DNA of 64,000 bases, from contig NC_056408.1 in NCBI RefSeq assembly GCF_905147365.1, positions 12,462,001 through 12,526,000 on the forward strand. Direction: 5' to 3'. Below are positions 1-12,304 of the stretch, one piece after another. The notes below the pieces were generated by a model. The model saw nothing but the letters and a program-made list of their open reading frames with translations, was not told the DNA's origin and did not search any database. The position numbers and the translations under genes are program-made. The DNA is from Aricia agestis (Eukaryota; Arthropoda; Insecta; Lepidoptera; Lycaenidae). The number at the start of each line of letters is the position of its first letter. The first letter of the stretch is position 1.

Positions 1-7
1 ACTTTTT

Positions 8-130
8 AACCGACTTCCGAAAAGGAGGAGGATATATATTCACTTTTTCTATAAAGGAATATTTAAAAGGGGTTTTTATTATCTTTCTTATCACATTTTG
101 CTGACGCGGACGAAGTCGCGGGCAACAGCT
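8..130. repeat. Lepidopteran LINE/SINE end fragments
   Basis: Positions 8-32 (AACCGACTTC...AAAAGGAGGAGG) recur inverted at 11026-11056. Positions 103-130 carry the GCGGACGAAGTCGCGGGCAA end that also occurs at 36838-36868 and, inverted, at 35880-35910. These are termini of common dispersed repeats. Confidence 0.6.
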
Positions 131-2578
131 TGTCATTCATATTTTTTGGTATGGAAAAAGTTTGCAATGAATGTTTTTTTTTTAATTATAAAATTGTGGC
201 CGTCTATGGACTGTTCGTCCATATCCTTTTTTGTTATTTTATTATTTAGATTTTTCGCACCAAGGATAATTGAAATAATATTATGAATTTTAATTAACTG
301 TGGTCCATCACGCCATGGACACGTTTGTATGAGAATTGCGATGGCACCCGGACTCAATAAGTAAAAATACTTATGTCATTTTCGGTAAGTCTATAATACA
401 ACTCTCAAACTTTTGTGTGTTTACTGTCTACGCCCCTATTTCGAAACGCCATAATGGTCGACTACTGAGCCCTATAATTCTACCTCTATGACGTGTGGCC
501 GAACTTGACCGGTTTTATTACCATAATGGTTTCATTTAAAAACATTATCACCAACTATAATATAATAATTAATAACAGTTGAAAATGTTAATCTCATTCG
601 GCATAAAGGCACATTAATTACATCTCACAAAATGTCACACGACAAAGATCTTTGTTCGTGATTACAAGAATTGAACACTGCACTCTGAAGTTACTTCGAA
701 TGACTCACCTTAAAACAAACTGAACAAAGTCCATCCGTGGATGGATTTCCGTAAAATCCACATCCCGAACGGCACAAGGCCTCCATGGGGTTCGATTCTC
801 GCTCCATTTTATATTCACTTTATTCAACAACGAGTCAAAGTCAACAGAACGATTGCACTATCAGTATATTGCACTTGTTTTTAACACTGAGTTTCACAAC
901 AATCACAGTTACGACGCACTCAGACGTGATAATTTAGAAGTAGTCGTATCCGTGGAAACGTGGAAGTGGCTACCTAGCCGACGAACTGCTACTTAGTTCG
1001 GTGTCAGGATCGCAGGGGGCCCTGGAACAAAAACAACCACACGTTTATATCGCGCCAGACATGACACAGCAGTCAGCAGACTTGCCAGTAGTTACACCAT
1101 TACTGCGTAATGCGTATATGGACAGACTACAGACTAGTTTACATTGTGTTAACGGACGATTACTTAATTAGTTAACGAGATAATAAGACAGTGCTAATAG
1201 CATACAAATTGACATTTATTATTTAGCACTGTAAAGCTTAATTATAATATAAAACATATCAAAATATCGAAACTATAATAGTATTATTTAAGTTTCCCTA
1301 ATGAGTAATGTGTAATTATTGTATATTGCTAACAAATTATTATTAAAGGTTATTGTTTATTGGTTCAAAATAACAAGCACAAAAAATACCCAGGAGTTTC
1401 ATCAAAGACGTGACGTGGGAAACCCAGAACTGATAAAATGGAAAATATAGCCTACAAGTATATTTTCACTGATAAAACTGTAACTAAATTTGAAACTGTG
1501 GTCAACAGATACCGCAAAAATGGCAGAACTGCACCCATTTGTGTGACTAACCTAGATAATAATATTATTATTATGTATTGCAAGAACTTATTCAAAAATA
1601 AGAATAAGCAATTAAAAAGAAAAACTTTATAATTTAGGTTAAAATGTTTACGATGGCTACTGTTTACTTTGTTCCACGTCTTTCTTTGTTTTTTACACGT
1701 TTAAACTTATTTTTAAATGAGAAACTAATGACTCATTCTATTTTGTGTGCTAAATACCTTTAGTATTTCGGTTGAATCATGATTTCTTAAAATTACTTAA
1801 AAATCAACACTAGCTACAGCAAAGTAAAAGCAAATTGGGAATAGAGCATCAGCTTATGACGCGTGATAAGGAAAACAATAGCAGTGCTTTATAGTTTTTA
1901 CAGAGTGTGTAGATAGTGTGACGGTTCCAGTATCTCCGCATTGGGTAAGCAGTAAGTCATCGACCGGGAGCACACACCATGGGGGTGCACCGCGGCACCG
2001 GTGCACCGTGCAACGCGCGGCGCCTGCGCAGCCCACACCGCACACACATGCACCACGTGTTCGGGCACGTCATCGCCTCATAAGTCATAAGCATTTAACC
2101 GACTGATAAAAACGAAAGTCACATAATATTCTTGAGGCGGCCTTAAAAGCGTACAGTTGCGACTTGCGACAGATAAATAACACCATTTACGTCGTGAGCC
2201 TTGCGGAAAGTGGAAACACCATACTTCCTCGAGAACGTATTTGGGCATACATTACAGGAAGCTAGAACGAGCTGACGCTGATAACAAAGGCTCACAATGT
2301 AACTTGTGTTGGTAAACTGCAGCAAAATGCTGTATTGAATAGGAACAATATCTGCACGAGGTAGAAGTATTATACTTGTGAGATATTCTTATAAGAATGA
2401 AATCCAGAACGTTAATATTTTAAATGTTGTCCGACTGTACCGCGCTAATTGTGGACTGTGGTGGGTCAAAGTCCCACACATTTAAGCTCTAATACGCTAT
2501 AATACGCTTTCCAGACGCTCTGTCAAGACTCAAGTCTCAAGGAACATTCAACTTACTTCATAGCTTGGATTTTATAAC
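131..2578. other. Intergenic, AT-rich; no gene seen
   Basis: No supported exon or gene. A GGTTCGATTCT box-B-like sequence at about 798-808 hints at a SINE remnant. A short GC-rich patch at 1965-2075 contains CACCGGTGCACC and a CCACGTG E-box, but no reading frame stands out. Confidence 0.5.
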
Positions 2579-2582
2579 TTAA

Positions 2583-3055
2583 GAGGATACCACAGCGGCT
2601 AGAGAAATGAAAAAAAAGTACGTGTAATATCTATAGCTGTCTCCCTTACCTCAAGCCTATACCGCAGAACGCGATAGAGACAACTGCAGAAAATCCAGAA
2701 AATCAACGATTCGTTGTCCCCTGATTCCTTCTCCAAAACTTAACCGATTTAAGTACTTTTTTCATTAAAGATTAAAAAAAGGCTTGAGCTGTGTTCCTAT
2801 GTTTTGCTTTTTTTGTATAATCTATCCAAATCTGTTTTCTGGACGTTTGAACACAGTGGAAAATCTGGCCATTTTTTTGGGTTTTTGAACGTTCATATCT
2901 TATTTAATAATTAAATTATGAAAAAAAAGAAAACATAGGGACATTGTATTAGTGGCCGTAGATATTCAGGAAAAAAATTATAACTCTACTAGCATTATCC
3001 AGGGAGGAAACAGGGGACAACGTTTGTATGGAAAAAATGGCGGTGTGGAATCCTC
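2583..3055. mobile_element. TTAA-flanked MITE, copy 1 (piggyBac-like target)
   Basis: The element begins GAGGATACCACAG and ends TGTGGAATCCTC and is flanked by TTAA on both sides (2579-2582, 3056-3059). A second copy of about 480 bp, alignable over its whole length, lies at 29807-30289, also TTAA-flanked. TTAA duplication is the hallmark of piggyBac-type transposition; no transposase is encoded. Confidence 0.75.
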
Positions 3056-3059
3056 TTAA

Positions 3060-3969
3060 GAATGTTTCATGCGATTTAGGAGTGATTTATTTGTGTTGAT
3101 GAATCGTGTCACATTTTTAACTCGCACTGCACATATCGTGCTACGTGTCTTTCGACATGAAAATAATATTTTCATCATTATTTATGCAACAGAGCTAAAG
3201 AAAATATTTTTTGACGAGCAGTTGCAATAACTATGTAGAGAAGCATTCAGACTTTATAGTGTCCCTTGTTGAATTTTAGTACTTTAACGAAACTGAAGCA
3301 CAAGCAACCATCGGGTTTTATTCACTATGCGTTCAACACGACAGTGCTACTTCATACTACAAGAAAAGGCTCTGTTAGCAACATGAGTGCGAAATAAGCG
3401 GGTCAAGGTGCAACGTAATAAATTAGTAAAAAAAATTTTATAACAGCAGTAATGGTTTTGTAATGACTAATCTGCGTTCTGGAACAGAATATATTAGTAG
3501 TACCAAGTTCTGGTAAGTTGGAGCCGCAGTACGAGCAACATTGAATCAGCTAAAACGTGTGAAAGTGGCATAATAGAAATTTCCGTTTAGTAATAGAGAT
3601 ACAATCGAATTGATTGGTTCAGTTTTTGGAAGTCGGTAAAAAGAAGATCTATCTATTACGGGTGTGTGTTTGTGTGGGTGTCAACACTCGGCACACGGAC
3701 CGCATCGCTGTGTGCGCGCCCCGGTGACCTACTTGCCGACTGCTCGCTACGCAATTCGAGCACGACCCGCTTTGCTGCGCTAACCTACGCTTATAGTTAA
3801 TACTAATGCCATTTCGGATCATCTGACCCCCCGAGTCCCGATCCGTATCTACCTCCGATAACTACCTGCGCCCGTCAAAATGCGACACCCGCAAAAAATG
3901 CTTGGATACATAGCACCTGTTTTTAAAAGTATCGCAGTACGGTGCTCACTGTTTGTGGGCATTTTAAAA
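3060..3969. other. Intergenic, mixed composition; no gene seen
   Basis: A GC-rich patch (3665-3880, including CGTCTG/CGAGCACGACC-type sequence) sits in AT-rich DNA. No exon signals were convincing. Confidence 0.45.
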
Positions 3970-4037
3970 AAAAAAACGTGTACCCTTGCAAAAATATTTG
4001 TATGTAGACATATTTTTGCAAGGGTACACGTTTTTTT
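3970..4037. repeat. Perfect 28-bp-arm hairpin
   Basis: The arms at 3970-3997 and 4010-4037 are exact reverse complements around a 12-nt loop. The core is ACGTGTACCCTTGCAAAAAT, and the + strand ends in seven T. It may be a MITE remnant or a transcribed hairpin. Confidence 0.75.
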
Positions 4038-4282
4038 ATTTACCTTTATATGAATGTTATATACAAGAAAAAATATTGAACTAATGGAATAAGTTAAAAC
4101 AAAACGCCGAGAACGTTATATTATTCTGATATTATTGAAACAAAATCGAATTTTCGACGAAACAGACTCCGTTGTGTGACTAAATGTAAAATATAATTTA
4201 ATACAAAATATACAGCAATAAATGGATTTCTTCATTTATTTAATCTAGTGAAATGCATATTTAATTGTTTATTAAAAAAAAC

Positions 4283-5265
4283 ATAAGAGGCCAATATCCT
4301 TCGGCGTTCCCCAGGGCAGCATTCTTGGGCCAACACTATTTCTTCTATATATCAATGATTTACCTTTGCTTAAAATACCTAATGCTGATATCTTGTGCTA
4401 TGCCGATGATACGGCAATAATTTTTCATGAAACATCCTGGAGTTATTTGCACCAAAGAGTAGAAACTGGTATGATCCGTATCTCCCAATGGCTTAGTTCT
4501 AATCTGCTTACTCTTAACACAGTCAAAACGAAGTTTCTGTGTTTCCATAAAACAGCTGCCTCAGCCCCATTAAATTTTAGTCATATTAAAATACATACAT
4601 ACGACCTCCAAAATCCAAATCCATTATGTAAATGTAAGCAAATCACAAGATCCTCCCTAAAATACCTTGGCGTAGTCCTCGACGAAAAACTCAATTTTAA
4701 AGATCACATCTCTGTAACTACTTCCCGTGTAAGGAAATTAATTAATGTTATGAGAAATCTACGTAAATCAATGGATGCAAAAACTATGAAAATTGTGTAT
4801 CTGGTACTATGTCAGTCCATACTTAATTACTGCATCCTGGCATGGGGTAGTGCTTCCCAAACAGTCCTTATTAAGCTAGAAAGGGCACAGAGATCAGTAT
4901 TAAAAACTGCATTTTTCAAGTCCTTTCGATACCCTACCGCAGTTCTATATAAGGAAGCCAAGGTCCTCAGTGTAAGGAAATTGTTTCTACAGAGATCAGT
5001 AGTTGCCATGCACAAGAAAGTGTTGAACTCCAGCAACTATAAGAACTTGCTCGATGAAAGAATCTTTAAAATCCCAATCACTACCACTAAAACTACATTT
5101 GCACGTCGTTTCTCCAATTTTCTTTCTCCATATCTGTATAATAAACTAGTTAATCGATATAAATTTCAGTACAATTCTCTTAAAGAAACCAAACTTATAT
5201 TATTTGAAAATCTACTAAATTTACCGTATAATGAAACAGAAAACTTGTTACTGACAATTATCTAA
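4283..5265 (+). pseudogene. 5'-truncated non-LTR retrotransposon reverse transcriptase (Jockey/CR1-like)
   Basis: The open frame from about 4283 shows RT motifs GVPQGSILGPTLFLLYINDL (palm motif 4) and the catalytic CYADDTAI, then the thumb region YLGVVLDEKLNFKDHI and a C-terminal tail ending at TAA 5263-5265. The endonuclease and N-terminal RT motifs are missing, as in 5'-truncated LINE copies. The frame from 4283 to 5265 has no stop, so the insertion is fairly young. Confidence 0.85.
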
Positions 5266-5429
5266 ATAATAAAGTTGAGATTGTAGTGTTTGTTCTTGCA
5301 TGCACTTAACTCTAGATTAAATTACCCTGTTAACATAAATTTGTAATAATATAAAAGTTCATGTCTTAGGTACATTGTAATGTTGTAATACGCAACAATG
5401 TATCCTTGTGCATCGGTAAATGTGTATAT
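5266..5429 (+). mobile_element. LINE 3' UTR, part 1
   Basis: This is the 3' UTR of the RT fragment. It appears to continue at 6550-6640, where a CCCCCAC...GTGGGGG stem-loop precedes a T-rich end; the 1.1-kb foldback element separates the two parts. Confidence 0.5.
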
Positions 5430-6549
5430 GTTACGCTCAAAGACCGAAAACGCTCAGTGAGCGAAAAAATGGCTCACGACGCGTTGTGGTAATAGTGAAA
5501 ACGGCCACGACGCGTTGTGGTAATCACAGAAATACCACAAAGCGAAATTCGTGTCGTGCCTGATGTGCTATTCGACCACAACGCGTTGTGGTAATCGAGT
5601 AAAACCATGACGCGTTCTGAGCATTTAAAAACAGCCACGACGCGAATTCATGTTGTGGCCCTAATGAAAACGGCCACGACGCGTTCTGAAACCAGGCCGT
5701 GTTACGCAGGAGTAATTTTATAGTGCCCAAGTTTTTTTTTAATGAAATAAGGGGGCAAACGAGCAAACGGGTCACCTGATGGAAAGCAACATCCGTCGCC
5801 CATGGACACTCGCAGCATCAGAAGAGCTGCAAGTGCTTTGCCGGCCTTTTAAGAGGGAAATGGGGTTTCACGCCGGTTTTTTGTGAGAACGTGGTATTTC
5901 TCCGGTCGAGCCGGCCCATTCGTGCCGAAGCATGGCTCTCCCACGTATAACCTCACGCTTGGGCGCTATCAAATTACTCCTGAGTAACTAGCCTGGTTTG
6001 AGAACGCGTCGTGGCCGTTTTCATTAGGGCCACAACACGGATTCGCGTCGTGGCTGTTTTTAAATGCTCAGTAGCTGTACCATGAGTTTAAAGCTATAGT
6101 ATTTATCGATACTCGATACCGACTACGTAAATAATTTAGTATGGCAATTTTAGTTTTCCAAGTGACCGCTAGTGGCGCTGTAATATTTGCCATACTAAAA
6201 ATTTACGTAGTCGGTAATACCGACTACGTAAATTTTTAGCTATAGTATTTTTCTATACTCGATACCGACTCGGTATCGAGTATCGAAAAATACTATAGCT
6301 TTAAACTCATGGTAGAGCTACTGAACGCGTCATGGCTTTTCTCGATTACCACAACGCGTTGTGGTCGAATAGCACGTCAGCCACGACACGAATTTCGCTA
6401 TGTGGTATTTCTGTGATTACCAGAACGCGTCGTGGCCGTTTTCACTAGGGCCACGATGCGAATTTCGCGTCGTGGCTGTTTCACTATGACCACAACGCGT
6501 TGTGAGCCATTTTTTCGCTCATTGAGCGTTTTCGGTCTTTGAGCGTAAC
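5430..6549. mobile_element. 1.1-kb foldback element with palindromic CG-rich repeats
   Basis: The termini are GTTACGCTCAAAGACCGAAA and its reverse complement, with ATAT on both sides (5426-5429, 6550-6553). The arms run about 280 bp inward and are built from repeats of CCACAACGCGTTGTGG (exact at 5576-5591 and 6349-6364, near-exact elsewhere). The interior holds a second palindromic block (about 6080-6310) and a nested composite repeat (5731-5953). A fragment of the same family is at about 35085-35175. No protein is encoded. Confidence 0.75.
5731..5953 (-). mobile_element. Composite SINE-like repeat nested in the foldback
   Basis: On the minus strand it matches the 33619-33950 copy: TTATACGTGGGAGAGCCATG end, an internal part, then the LINE tail that reads GGCCGGCAAAGC...CCGTTTGCTCGTTTGC followed by poly-A. 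It lies between inverted segments TTACGCAGGAGTAATTT (about 5704) and AAATTACTCCTGAGTAA (about 5970). Confidence 0.65.
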
Positions 6550-6664
6550 ATATATAACCTCCCCCACAGGACAGGCTTCGCCTAGCGTGGGGGCCAGAAC
6601 TGTTGGTAGTTGTAAAATGTTGTTATATGGAAATAATTTTTTTTTTTATCCATAGTGTCAATCC

Positions 6665-7565
6665 AAACATCTCATAAAATAGACCTGCCCGAAATGCTCC
6701 ATACAAAATGCTACTCGATTATGACGTCACCTTAGAGTTGCTTATTACTTATTAGGCATCGCGGAAGTACTTTGTTCGGTATACATAATAGGGATGATGA
6801 CAAGGTCAAAGATTAGCGAATTTTGTTAATAAAATAAAGAAATCACGGTAAAAAATAAGTGTTCCCAAAATTTCAGCTTGATAGCCATTGGTTTTTTTTT
6901 TTGTTATGCGCCTTCAAAGTTGGATATTCAAGTCGATTTTTTTTTCAATTTAATTTCTTAATATTTGTTTACAATGCGATAACTTATGCAATTCAAAGCA
7001 ACTTTTGTTATGAAACCACTTTCATAAACGCAATATTTAATATACCTGTCGAACAAAGTTGTCTCCCGATGCGTACAAACTACGAAAGACTGACGTCATA
7101 CTTTCGTAGCACTTTGTATGGAGCGTTTCGGACAGGTCTTTTTTATGAGATATTTGAATTGTCATATCTTGGTGAATTTTTAAGCTATCAGAATCATTCT
7201 TTCAACGATGTTTCTATTTTTTAAGTGTTTTTCAATTACCGGTAAGAAAAAAAAATAGTCATCATGCCTATTATAATACATACACACAATATACATACAT
7301 ATATTAATTACTGCGTTTATGAAAGTGGTTTCATAACAAAAGTTGTTTTAAATTACGTAAGTTATTGAATGGTAATTGGTATACAAATATTAAGAAATTT
7401 AATTGAAAAAAAAAAACGTCTTGAATATCCAACTTTGAAGGAGCATATCAAAAAAAAATACAAAAGCTATCAAGCTGAAATTTTGGAATACTTATTTTTT
7501 ATCGTTATTTCTTTATTTTATTAAGAAAATTCGCTAATCTTCCCCCATCCCTATTATGATCAATA
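6665..7565. repeat. Large imperfect inverted repeat pair
   Basis: About 6785-7040 is repeated inverted at about 7305-7560 (shared blocks include TTTCAGCTTGATAGC and TTCAAAGTTGGATATTCAAG). A second inverted pair is nested: about 6669-6735 against 7088-7156 (GACCTGTCCGAAA...GCTCCATACAAA). No coding capacity. Confidence 0.65.
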
Positions 7566-8570
7566 CCAAACACGGTGTAGCAATTATTGTTTTCATTGCT
7601 ACTAGCATGTGAAGACTCAAACACTACCATTATGATAGACGTGAAGATACCATACTCTCAATTACTCTCAAGTCTAACTAGCTTTGTCTAGGCAGCAGCC
7701 CGCAGGCTAGAATCGCAAGACTTCATATTATGATTTATGGTTCATATTAAAAATGTTAATACAAGTTAATTTGGATTTATTGTGCATAAATATTTTAACG
7801 TTTAAATTATGACCATGAAATAATCGAATTTTAATTACATACTTATCTGAACAAAGAAATATGTCATGTTAAAAGGTAAGTTATTTCCAGAATATTGGTC
7901 ATAATAATATGTAGGTTCATTTACGACTTTTACTCCATTGATTTAATTTAAAGCAGTTCGTCTTAGCCGATACAGGTCAGACCACTTCAGCAACGGTAAC
8001 AATAACGGTATCCGGAAAAAAGTAATGCAGTGGAAAGAAACCCCCTGCTATGGTACTGGTAACTGGACCAATCGCACGCCGACAATTTCGTTAAAGTATG
8101 ATTATTGATTAACAAGTACTTAACAACTAACAAGTATTAATTACTCTACTTTTACAAAATACTGATATTTGGGAAAAAAGTGAAAAAACGCGTAAAATTA
8201 TATTATTTTTAGTTAAATTTTCTTATGCGACAATATTAGGCGAAAAAATACTTAGGTTATTAATTAACACAATAATTCTAACCAGCAGAATTTACACAGA
8301 AGATACGAAGTTTAAAAGACGATCCTCCATTCGGAAAATTGATGTCCCAACTCCCAAACAATTTATTGCAGTTTTTGAATGTAATTAAAATGCCTATTTA
8401 AAATTTTTAACGTATGTTCTGATTTCCTAAAGGTATAAAATATGAATAATGATAGACAATAAAAATATAAAGGCATATCTTTACTACTCAACTGGGGCAA
8501 ATTGAAAGTTATAAAAAAAAATAGGTCGGAGCGGAAACATCGCGTATACCAAAAATAGACGAGCCAGGGT
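7566..8570. other. Intergenic; nothing supported
   Basis: AT-rich DNA without recognisable exon, RNA gene or mobile element. Confidence 0.5.
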
Positions 8571-10712
8571 CTTACGGTGAAGCTTCCGCGTAGTTAGCTA
8601 CAGCGGCTAGTGCAGTTGAGGTCATCAACAGGTTTGCAAACAAAGCCCGCAGGCCGCAGCCGGGGTGCTCGCTGCTCAATGCTCGCCAGTCGCCAGATAA
8701 AGTACAATGACATACAGTTTGAGGGTGAACTGCGTCACCGTCGCGCACAATGACGCGGACTCCCCAACAAAAGAACACGACGCAAGATGGCGGCGCCCGT
8801 GTCAGCTGATTGCGCGCACGCAGCTCTAAACTCTAAACTACGCCGAACTCATTTATCGCTCTCTCTTTCGTTGTCGGCGATAAATTGATTTAGAAACGTC
8901 GCTTTTGAAACAAAACGAGAGTGAATTAATTATGAAATGTAGCGATATAGGGAATTTCACAATTCTAGTCTGATGTAAGCGGTGGGATGATAACGAACAT
9001 TTTGTTCGGTTTGATAATATCTGTGTGTATAGCGATAGAGAACGAAACATTTATCGTGCCAAAAATAGGCATGAAGTTTTGAAATAACAATTTAACTGAA
9101 CAAAGTTAATGAGATATTTAGTGCAATCACAAACATTTATCGCTATTCGCTACGTACGAATCGGAGTAAAAACGTTTAAATCTTGCACAAGATTTCATTA
9201 TACATAATATTACGTAGGTTATATTAGAAAAGGCTCCTAAACTAGACTTAAACAAATAAACGACTCTAATATTTTCTTTAGCGAAAATAATGAGCAATAC
9301 TTATTGCACGAAAGCCGAACAGACAGGACATTGACCTTCTGGCATCAAGGTCGGAGCCGGCCTTCAAACAACCTCGTCTAGTTAACGCGAGGACTACTCG
9401 TCGATTCCAAACACATGCACAAAAACTACTCGAATCGCAGATTACGAATTACCTTCAAATATGTACATAATTCCATGGCCACTAGGAAATAACATCATCA
9501 CACGTTTCACGATTGCCACACTACACGAATTCACACAAATTTCACTCGGGGCCGTAGCACTAATCGGCACATTTATCGAACAAAGATAATACGCATTAGT
9601 TGCACCTCGTATTTGAAACTTATCAATAGCGAAGGTCGGCCTCGTGGCGGCAGCTCCGACGCTCGCGGCGTGATTTCACAAACTGAGGCCCGAGTCACCC
9701 GAGTGCTAGCGCCATAGCGCTGGCGAGCGGCGAGGGCGCGCCGCGCGAGGCAACGGAACGAGCAGCGGTCATACCGCCCCGCGCCCGCCACCGCACACTC
9801 AGCCGCTATTCGCGTCATTTCACACTCGCACGCACTCGACAGTCGACAACACAAACAATTCCCTCTGCAGATAAACATTATGGGCTATGGCGTTCTCTTA
9901 TCGAAAACTAATAAAGTCACCTAGGAAACAGTGTTGCCAGATGGTCTTGGCGACTTTCCCCTGAACTTATTTGATTTCCCCCCAGAAATACCCTATTTTG
10001 CCCCTATCTTGGTTGAAAACCCCCTAAATCTAGCGGGAAATCCCGATATTTTGCCTCTATTTTGCCCCTATCTTGGTCGAAATCCCCTGATCTTACCTGG
10101 CAACACTGCTAGGTAAGGTGCGCTACGACAAAATGAAGACCTCCAGTCGACAGTACCATACATTTACAAGTAAGGTAAATCTCTAATTAGCAATAATTTA
10201 CGTCTCAGCCCTCAAAATAACATAGTTGATAGTTGTTGTATACCTATTCAATAATTAAATATGAAATAGAATAAGATTCGACAGGCTGACGACACTCCTA
10301 TGACAAGTTATGGGATAACCGTATATGAATTATGAATCACGTTCAGAGTTCACGATGATCGATGATTCATGCAGTTTAACAGGAACAAGACGAAAAACGG
10401 TAAGAGTGGTACTCTCCAGTCATAGTGCCGTCACTACGTAACCATTTGGTCTACTGCGTGAAACGGCCATTTCTTGGTAAATTGGCACAACAAACTGCGA
10501 GCACATAAAAACATTATCAGCGAACAGAAGTAACGTAGAAAGATGCGAATGTAAATAGAGATAAAGCGATCGGTGCGGGTGCGACGGACGCAGACAAAGC
10601 CGCGTCGTCGCGCGGTGAGTCGGCGATCTCCCCCAAATTAGTCTTGGGCCCGGGCGCTGACCTCGCCACGCGCCGCCCGCACCGGCCCGCACCAGCCCGC
10701 TGCCCCGACCAT
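8571..10712. promoter_or_regulatory. Cluster of three GC/CpG-rich islands; possible promoter region
   Basis: Islands lie at about 8578-8830, 9630-9830 and 10560-10712, each far richer in CG than the surroundings. The first holds AAGATGGCGGC, a Pho/YY1-type motif (8784-8794). The third contains an excellent donor CGCG|GTGAGT at 10612/10613 on the + strand, as expected at the end of a noncoding first exon. No coding frame is convincing. Confidence 0.3.
9929..10108. mobile_element. hAT-like MITE, 180 bp
   Basis: The termini are CAGTGTTGCCAG and CTGGCAACACTG. The flanks CTAGGAAA (9921-9928) and CTAGGTAA (10109-10116) form an 8-bp target duplication with one mismatch, as for hAT elements. It is noncoding. 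Confidence 0.8.
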
Positions 10713-11304
10713 AAGCTTTTACTATTTTTATTAATTTCAAATCTACCCAATAAAATATTTTTAATAATAATTAATAAGTAATAATAATCTTTTTAACTAT
10801 TGCAAAACTCCCAATAATATTATTAAGTACCGTCGGTGGCCAAATTATTATACTCACTTGAAAAACAATACGTTTTCGTTTCTCTTAGGGAAAACTTTTT
10901 ATCTTTAAAAAAGTTAATATTTTATTAGCCTGGTAAGGACTAAGGTCAGGTCAGAGTCCTGCATACATATGCAGGTCCCGTCTGGCTGCTATTCAGCCAT
11001 CTGGGGATGGAGATGACTTTGTATAACCTCCTCCTTTTTAGAAGTCGGTTAAAAACTAGCAGATATTGGTCTTAACGCATGGTTCCTTCAACCAAGTGTA
11101 GTCCCACCATTCCCCTTTGAGCTAATCTCACCCCATGTCGTAACCGACGAAGGAGGTTTCACTCGTTCAGTAACACAGCTTTTATAAAAAAATTCTTGTC
11201 GCTGACCTGACCCCAAAAATAGTTTCTAATTTTAGAACCAGCCTACATAGGTTATCATATAAACACTATTTGGATAATTATATTTTTATTAGAAATTGGT
11301 ATTC
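10713..11304. other. Intergenic with a LINE-end fragment
   Basis: AT-rich. The segment 11026-11056 (CCTCCTCCTTTTT...GAAGTCGGTT) is the inverse of the window's first bases. No gene seen. Confidence 0.5.
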
Positions 11305-11306
11305 TA

Positions 11307-11464
11307 AGGCCCGTATTTTTGGTCAGTACTCAAAATGCATCTCGGTCTCAAGACACGGTTCAGGCTCTGTGATTGGTTGGCTGTCAAAATTTGGACCAAT
11401 CACAAAGCCGAACCGCGTCTTGAGACCGGGTCGCATCTTAAGTACTGACCAAAAATACGGGCCT
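11307..11464. mobile_element. Short foldback MITE
   Basis: The termini are AGGCCCGTATTTTTGGTCAG and its reverse complement, with TA on both sides. The inner part is also palindromic (CGGTCTCAAGAC / GTCTTGAGACCG). Confidence 0.7.
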
Positions 11465-11466
11465 TA

Positions 11467-12068
11467 CTGTTGCTTCTCAATACATTTTGGATAATTAAAA
11501 CTAAAAGTGATAGTCACGGTAGAAACACTAGAAATAGGCACAAGCTGGAAATACCAGTGATCAGACTTAGCAAAATAAGTAAATCTTTTAAAGGCCAATG
11601 TATACGCTTTTACAATAAAATCCCGGAAAACGTTCAAAATCTATCAATTAATAAATTTAAAAAAGTAATTAAAGAACGTTTGTGTGCCAAAGCCTACTTA
11701 TACGGTCAACGATTTCCTAAACGATAGCACATCTTGGGAGTAGGATGGCTGCTTGCAAGGCTGCTTCTACATTTATTATAAGCGACTTACAATTGTGTAT
11801 TCTTATTGTATAGATTAAGTTATTTACATTAAATAAATTAATCTATCAGTAAATTTTATCAGTATTTATCAGTAAATTTAATTTTTTAAAAAGACAAATT
11901 TTCCACTTTTTTACTAAAAAGTGGCCCCGTGCGAGTTTCTTACGCCGGTTCTTCTCGCCGGGTTAGTTCCCGGACCGGTGGTAGGCAACATGTAGTTCGT
12001 AGTACGTTCTGAAAATATTTGATTCAAATTTATTCAGAAATAAAACAAATTTTATTTATTTATTTATT
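11467..12068 (+). pseudogene. LINE 3' end: RT C-terminus plus 3' UTR
   Basis: A frame ending at TAG 11725-11727 reads RLSKISKSFKGQCIRFYNKI and FKKVIKERLCAKAYLYGQRF, the C-terminal tail of Jockey/CR1-type RTs in Lepidoptera. The 3' UTR holds the familiar GAGTTTCTTACGCCGGTTCT segment and ends in TTTATTTATTTATT. It is a heavily 5'-truncated copy. Confidence 0.75.
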
Positions 12069-12304
12069 AGGAAATAATGACCATCAGCATAAAAATTTAA
12101 AGAGATATTTATGAAAGATATTAATGCCAGTTAGGCTGGCTAATGTGAAGGCGGCGCTTGCTTTTCTGAGCATAGCTTCTGAAACCGGGGATTTAGACTG
12201 CCCAGGAATCCCGGGATGTATGAATTGATTGACGTAATGCGCGCGGCGCGGCGCTCACTCGATTTGGTTGTGTTGACATTGACATGCGACGCCCCTGGGA
12301 CAGT

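Noticed and set aside
6859..7224. 121-codon plus-strand open frame
   Set aside because: It runs through the arm and centre of a large inverted repeat; the composition is AT-driven, without domain signs.
9573..9878. 101-codon minus-strand frame, Arg/Ala/Cys-rich
   Set aside because: It is open because of GC-rich island composition; no domain or splice logic supports it.
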